Shown one piece after another: positions 62,393 through 64,000 of a DNA stretch of 64,000 nt (within the stretch, counting starts at the first letter, position 1; each line of letters begins with the position of its first letter). The translations under genes and the position numbers were made by a program. The notes below the pieces were generated by a model. It saw only the letters and a list, made by a program, of their open reading frames with translations, was not told the DNA's origin and did not search any database. This DNA comes from DATFTF01 sp963825175. GTDB lineage: Bacteria > Acidobacteriota > Thermoanaerobaculia > UBA5066 > Gp7-AA6. Location of the stretch: NCBI GenBank assembly GCA_963825175.1, contig CAWGSA010000002.1:62001-126000 (forward strand), in the 5' to 3' direction.

Positions 62393-64000
62393 TCACCGGC
62401 TCTCGACGTCGCCGGCGATCTGAATCTGTCGGACGCGCTCCTCCTGCGACCGGGACCGCGCGGCCGCGAACAGCTCGAGCGCCTGGGCGTACGCTCCGCG
62501 GGCCTCGACGTAGCGGCGGTGCGAGAGAAGCCCCTCCGCTTCGCGTTCGATCCGCCGCCCGCTCTCGAAGGCGTCCTCGGCATGCTGCGTGGCGTCCAGT
62601 CGCTCGGCCTCGATCCGGGCGAGCGCCGTCTTGAGCCGGAGCGTCTCGGTCTCCTCCCGTTCCTCCGTCCGGTGGCGAACCGGCGATCGACTTTCCGAAA
62701 CCGCGATGCGTCGGGACGCGGTCGAGAATCCTGCAATGGACGGGCGCTGCGCGGAGTCGGGCGCCGGCAGGAGTCGGGCCGCGGACGTCGACGCGACGAG
62801 CACCGGTTCGGGTGCCGTCTGCGCCGGGATGATCCGCGCGACGGGGGCGGCGGGCGGGCTCTGGGGTCGGATCGGAAGGTCGATCGCGGCCAGCGCCACG
62901 ATCGCCGCGGCGATGGCGGCTGCTCGGGACACGGAGCGCACGAGGGAGACGGTTCGAGGCGGGGCGCCGGCGCCGAAGACAGCGGGTTCGGCCGCAGCGC
63001 GCCTGGCTCGCGGTCTCTCGATTCGCGATCTCCGCATCCAGGACCGAACGAGCCGCGCCGGCGGGGGCGGCGCCAGGACCGGCGCCGGCGAGAGCAGGCC
63101 CGGGGAGCGGTGCTCGGCGGCGACCGGGTTCGTGGAATTCCCGTCGAAAGGCGCCGGGAGACACTGGCTCTCGGGGTTCAAGAGGTCGTAGAGGAAAAGG
63201 GCGAGGTCCGCCGGCAAGGGCTCGAACGGGCAAGCGGTGATCAGGTCCTTGAGGGACGCGTGCAGCTCCGCCATCGTGGAGAACCGCTCCCGCGGGTGTC
63301 CGAGCGCGAAACGCAGGAGGAGACTGACCTCCTGCGAGAAGTCGTCGTCAGCGCGCCACCGAGGCGGCGGAGCGTCCGCGGTCGCGCGGCTTCCGGTCAG
63401 AAGCTCCGCCAGCAGGACGCCGAGGGAGTAAACGTCGGATGTCTGAGCGACGCGCGGATTTTCGCGCGCCTCCGGCGCGACATAGGGCGCGACGTCCCGC
63501 CACATCCGGGGCTTGGACAGAACGGGCAGGACGGCATCCGCCAGGCCGAAGCCTTCGACCCGCACTTCGGCGTCCGACGAAAGTCCCACGAAGCCGGGCC
63601 ACAAAACGCCGTGGAAGGGTGGCTCCGAGACGGGGGACGAGAGGCAGGTCTTCTCGATCTCGGCGGCGGCGCGCTCCGCGATCAGGAGAGCGAACTCGAT
63701 CGGCATTCCCCAACCACCCGCACGCGCGCGCGCGAGGACGAAGTCGAGCGTCCAGCCGTTGTTGTCGGGCCAGACCAGATACGGCGTGCCCTGGGCCACG
63801 CGGAGCTCGCCGTGGCGGGCGACGTCGCCGGCGCGTTCGAGCGAGCGACGGGCGACCTGCCGCTCTGCCGCCTCGAGCGTGGCGGACGGGGAGAGCTCGG
63901 GGGACTGGAGCACGCGCAGACGCACGAACCTCCCATCCTCCGTGTGCAGGGCGCGATAGACGGAGCCGAGCGCGTCGTCGCCGAGTTGGGCCACCAGAAG
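62393..64000 (-). CDS. Ser/Thr-kinase-like pseudokinase with membrane segment (partial, runs off the window)
   Basis: The frame is open from the window edge to 62393. The kinase-like fold is recognisable: a glycine loop LGDDALGSVYRALH, then SDAEVRVEGFGLAD where an active kinase has D-F-G, APEAR corresponding to A-P-E, SDVYSLGVLLAELLTGSRAT and a C-lobe Arg (PRERFSTMAELHASL). The H-R-D Asp is missing (FHGVLWPGFVGL) and the DFG Asp is replaced (EGFG), so it is probably catalytically dead. A TM helix (AAAIAAAIVALAAIDLPIRP) and a coiled coil (ETETLRLKTALARIEAERLD) follow. The start lies beyond the window, so length is unknown. Confidence 0.82.
   Translation of the reverse strand, partial: LLVAQLGDDALGSVYRALHTEDGRFVRLRVLQSPELSPSATLEAAERQVARRSLERAGDVARHGELRVAQGTPYLVWPDNNGWTLDFVLARARAGGWGMPIEFALLIAERAAAEIEKTCLSSPVSEPPFHGVLWPGFVGLSSDAEVRVEGFGLADAVLPVLSKPRMWRDVAPYVAPEARENPRVAQTSDVYSLGVLLAELLTGSRATADAPPPRWRADDDFSQEVSLLLRFALGHPRERFSTMAELHASLKDLITACPFEPLPADLALFLYDLLNPESQCLPAPFDGNSTNPVAAEHRSPGLLSPAPVLAPPPPARLVRSWMRRSRIERPRARRAAAEPAVFGAGAPPRTVSLVRSVSRAAAIAAAIVALAAIDLPIRPQSPPAAPVARIIPAQTAPEPVLVASTSAARLLPAPDSAQRPSIAGFSTASRRIAVSESRSPVRHRTEEREETETLRLKTALARIEAERLDATQHAEDAFESGRRIEREAEGLLSHRRYVEARGAYAQALELFAAARSRSQEERVRQIQIAGDVESR

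Overview
The window is high-GC (about two thirds G+C by eye), gene-dense bacterial chromosome. The gene families point to an Acidobacteriota-type organism, possibly a Thermoanaerobaculia-like lineage: a fused YVTN-propeller/phosphoesterase, a two-component-type propeller joined to GGDEF, an M56 metallopeptidase joined to TPRs, a FecR/DUF6600 protein, paired M16 peptidases, a SUF system with SufT, and a degenerate Ser/Thr-kinase-like protein. This is inference from family content; there is no rRNA or other phylogenetic marker here. No tRNA, rRNA, CRISPR array, insertion sequence or prophage was seen.

Layout. 0-11.5 kb: a partial winged-helix regulator, uppP, secreted and outer-membrane proteins, an operon of small membrane proteins, an esterase, a DinB-like protein, a metallophosphoesterase and a HIT protein. 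11.6-21.5 kb: a fluoride-response island with two fluoride riboswitches facing each other. The plus-strand switch (11675-11726, with a TTGACG-N17-GATAAT promoter and terminator) leads a cation/proton antiporter, a UspA protein and a small zinc-finger protein. The minus-strand switch (20327-20380) leads crcB, a DUF190 gene, two dynamin-like GTPases, an MFS transporter and a PP2C phosphatase. After crcB, consecutive genes in that operon overlap by 1-4 bases. A damaged MscS channel gene is divergent from it. 21.6-34.4 kb: tag, secreted proteins, a YetF-like protein, a WbuC-like cupin, an M16 pair, a YheT-like hydrolase and glgC-glgA. 34.5-42.3 kb: small envelope proteins, an Rrf2 regulator and sufB-C-D-S-U-T on the minus strand; the sufB promoter overlaps a palindrome that is a candidate Rrf2 operator. 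42.3-49.4 kb: a FecR/DUF6600 protein, a DCC-LMF1 fusion, ExbD and a heavily frameshifted aconitase-family gene. 49.5-53.5 kb: a lower-GC stretch with small ORFs and two decayed copies of a sigma-like plus TPR-regulator module. 53.6-64 kb: a methyltransferase and glycosyltransferase, a BlaI/M56 regulatory pair with a double operator, a Nudix hydrolase, a propeller-diguanylate cyclase and a pseudokinase that runs off the window.

Many otherwise well-conserved genes carry one or two apparent frameshifts: the porin, the 4-TM protein, the esterase, mscS, sufB, the FecR protein and the LMF1 protein. The aconitase gene carries about seven. Two of these breaks sit at GGGG runs where a fifth G restores the frame, so some are probably sequence errors. 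The 50-53 kb relics also carry stop codons and look truly degenerate.

The most interesting system is the fluoride island. CrcB/Fluc, DUF190, UspA and Na+/H+ antiporters are known companions of fluoride riboswitches. A translationally coupled pair of membrane-remodelling GTPases with an MFS carrier and a phosphatase under such a switch is not something I recognise, and it suggests a fluoride-induced membrane or envelope stress module.
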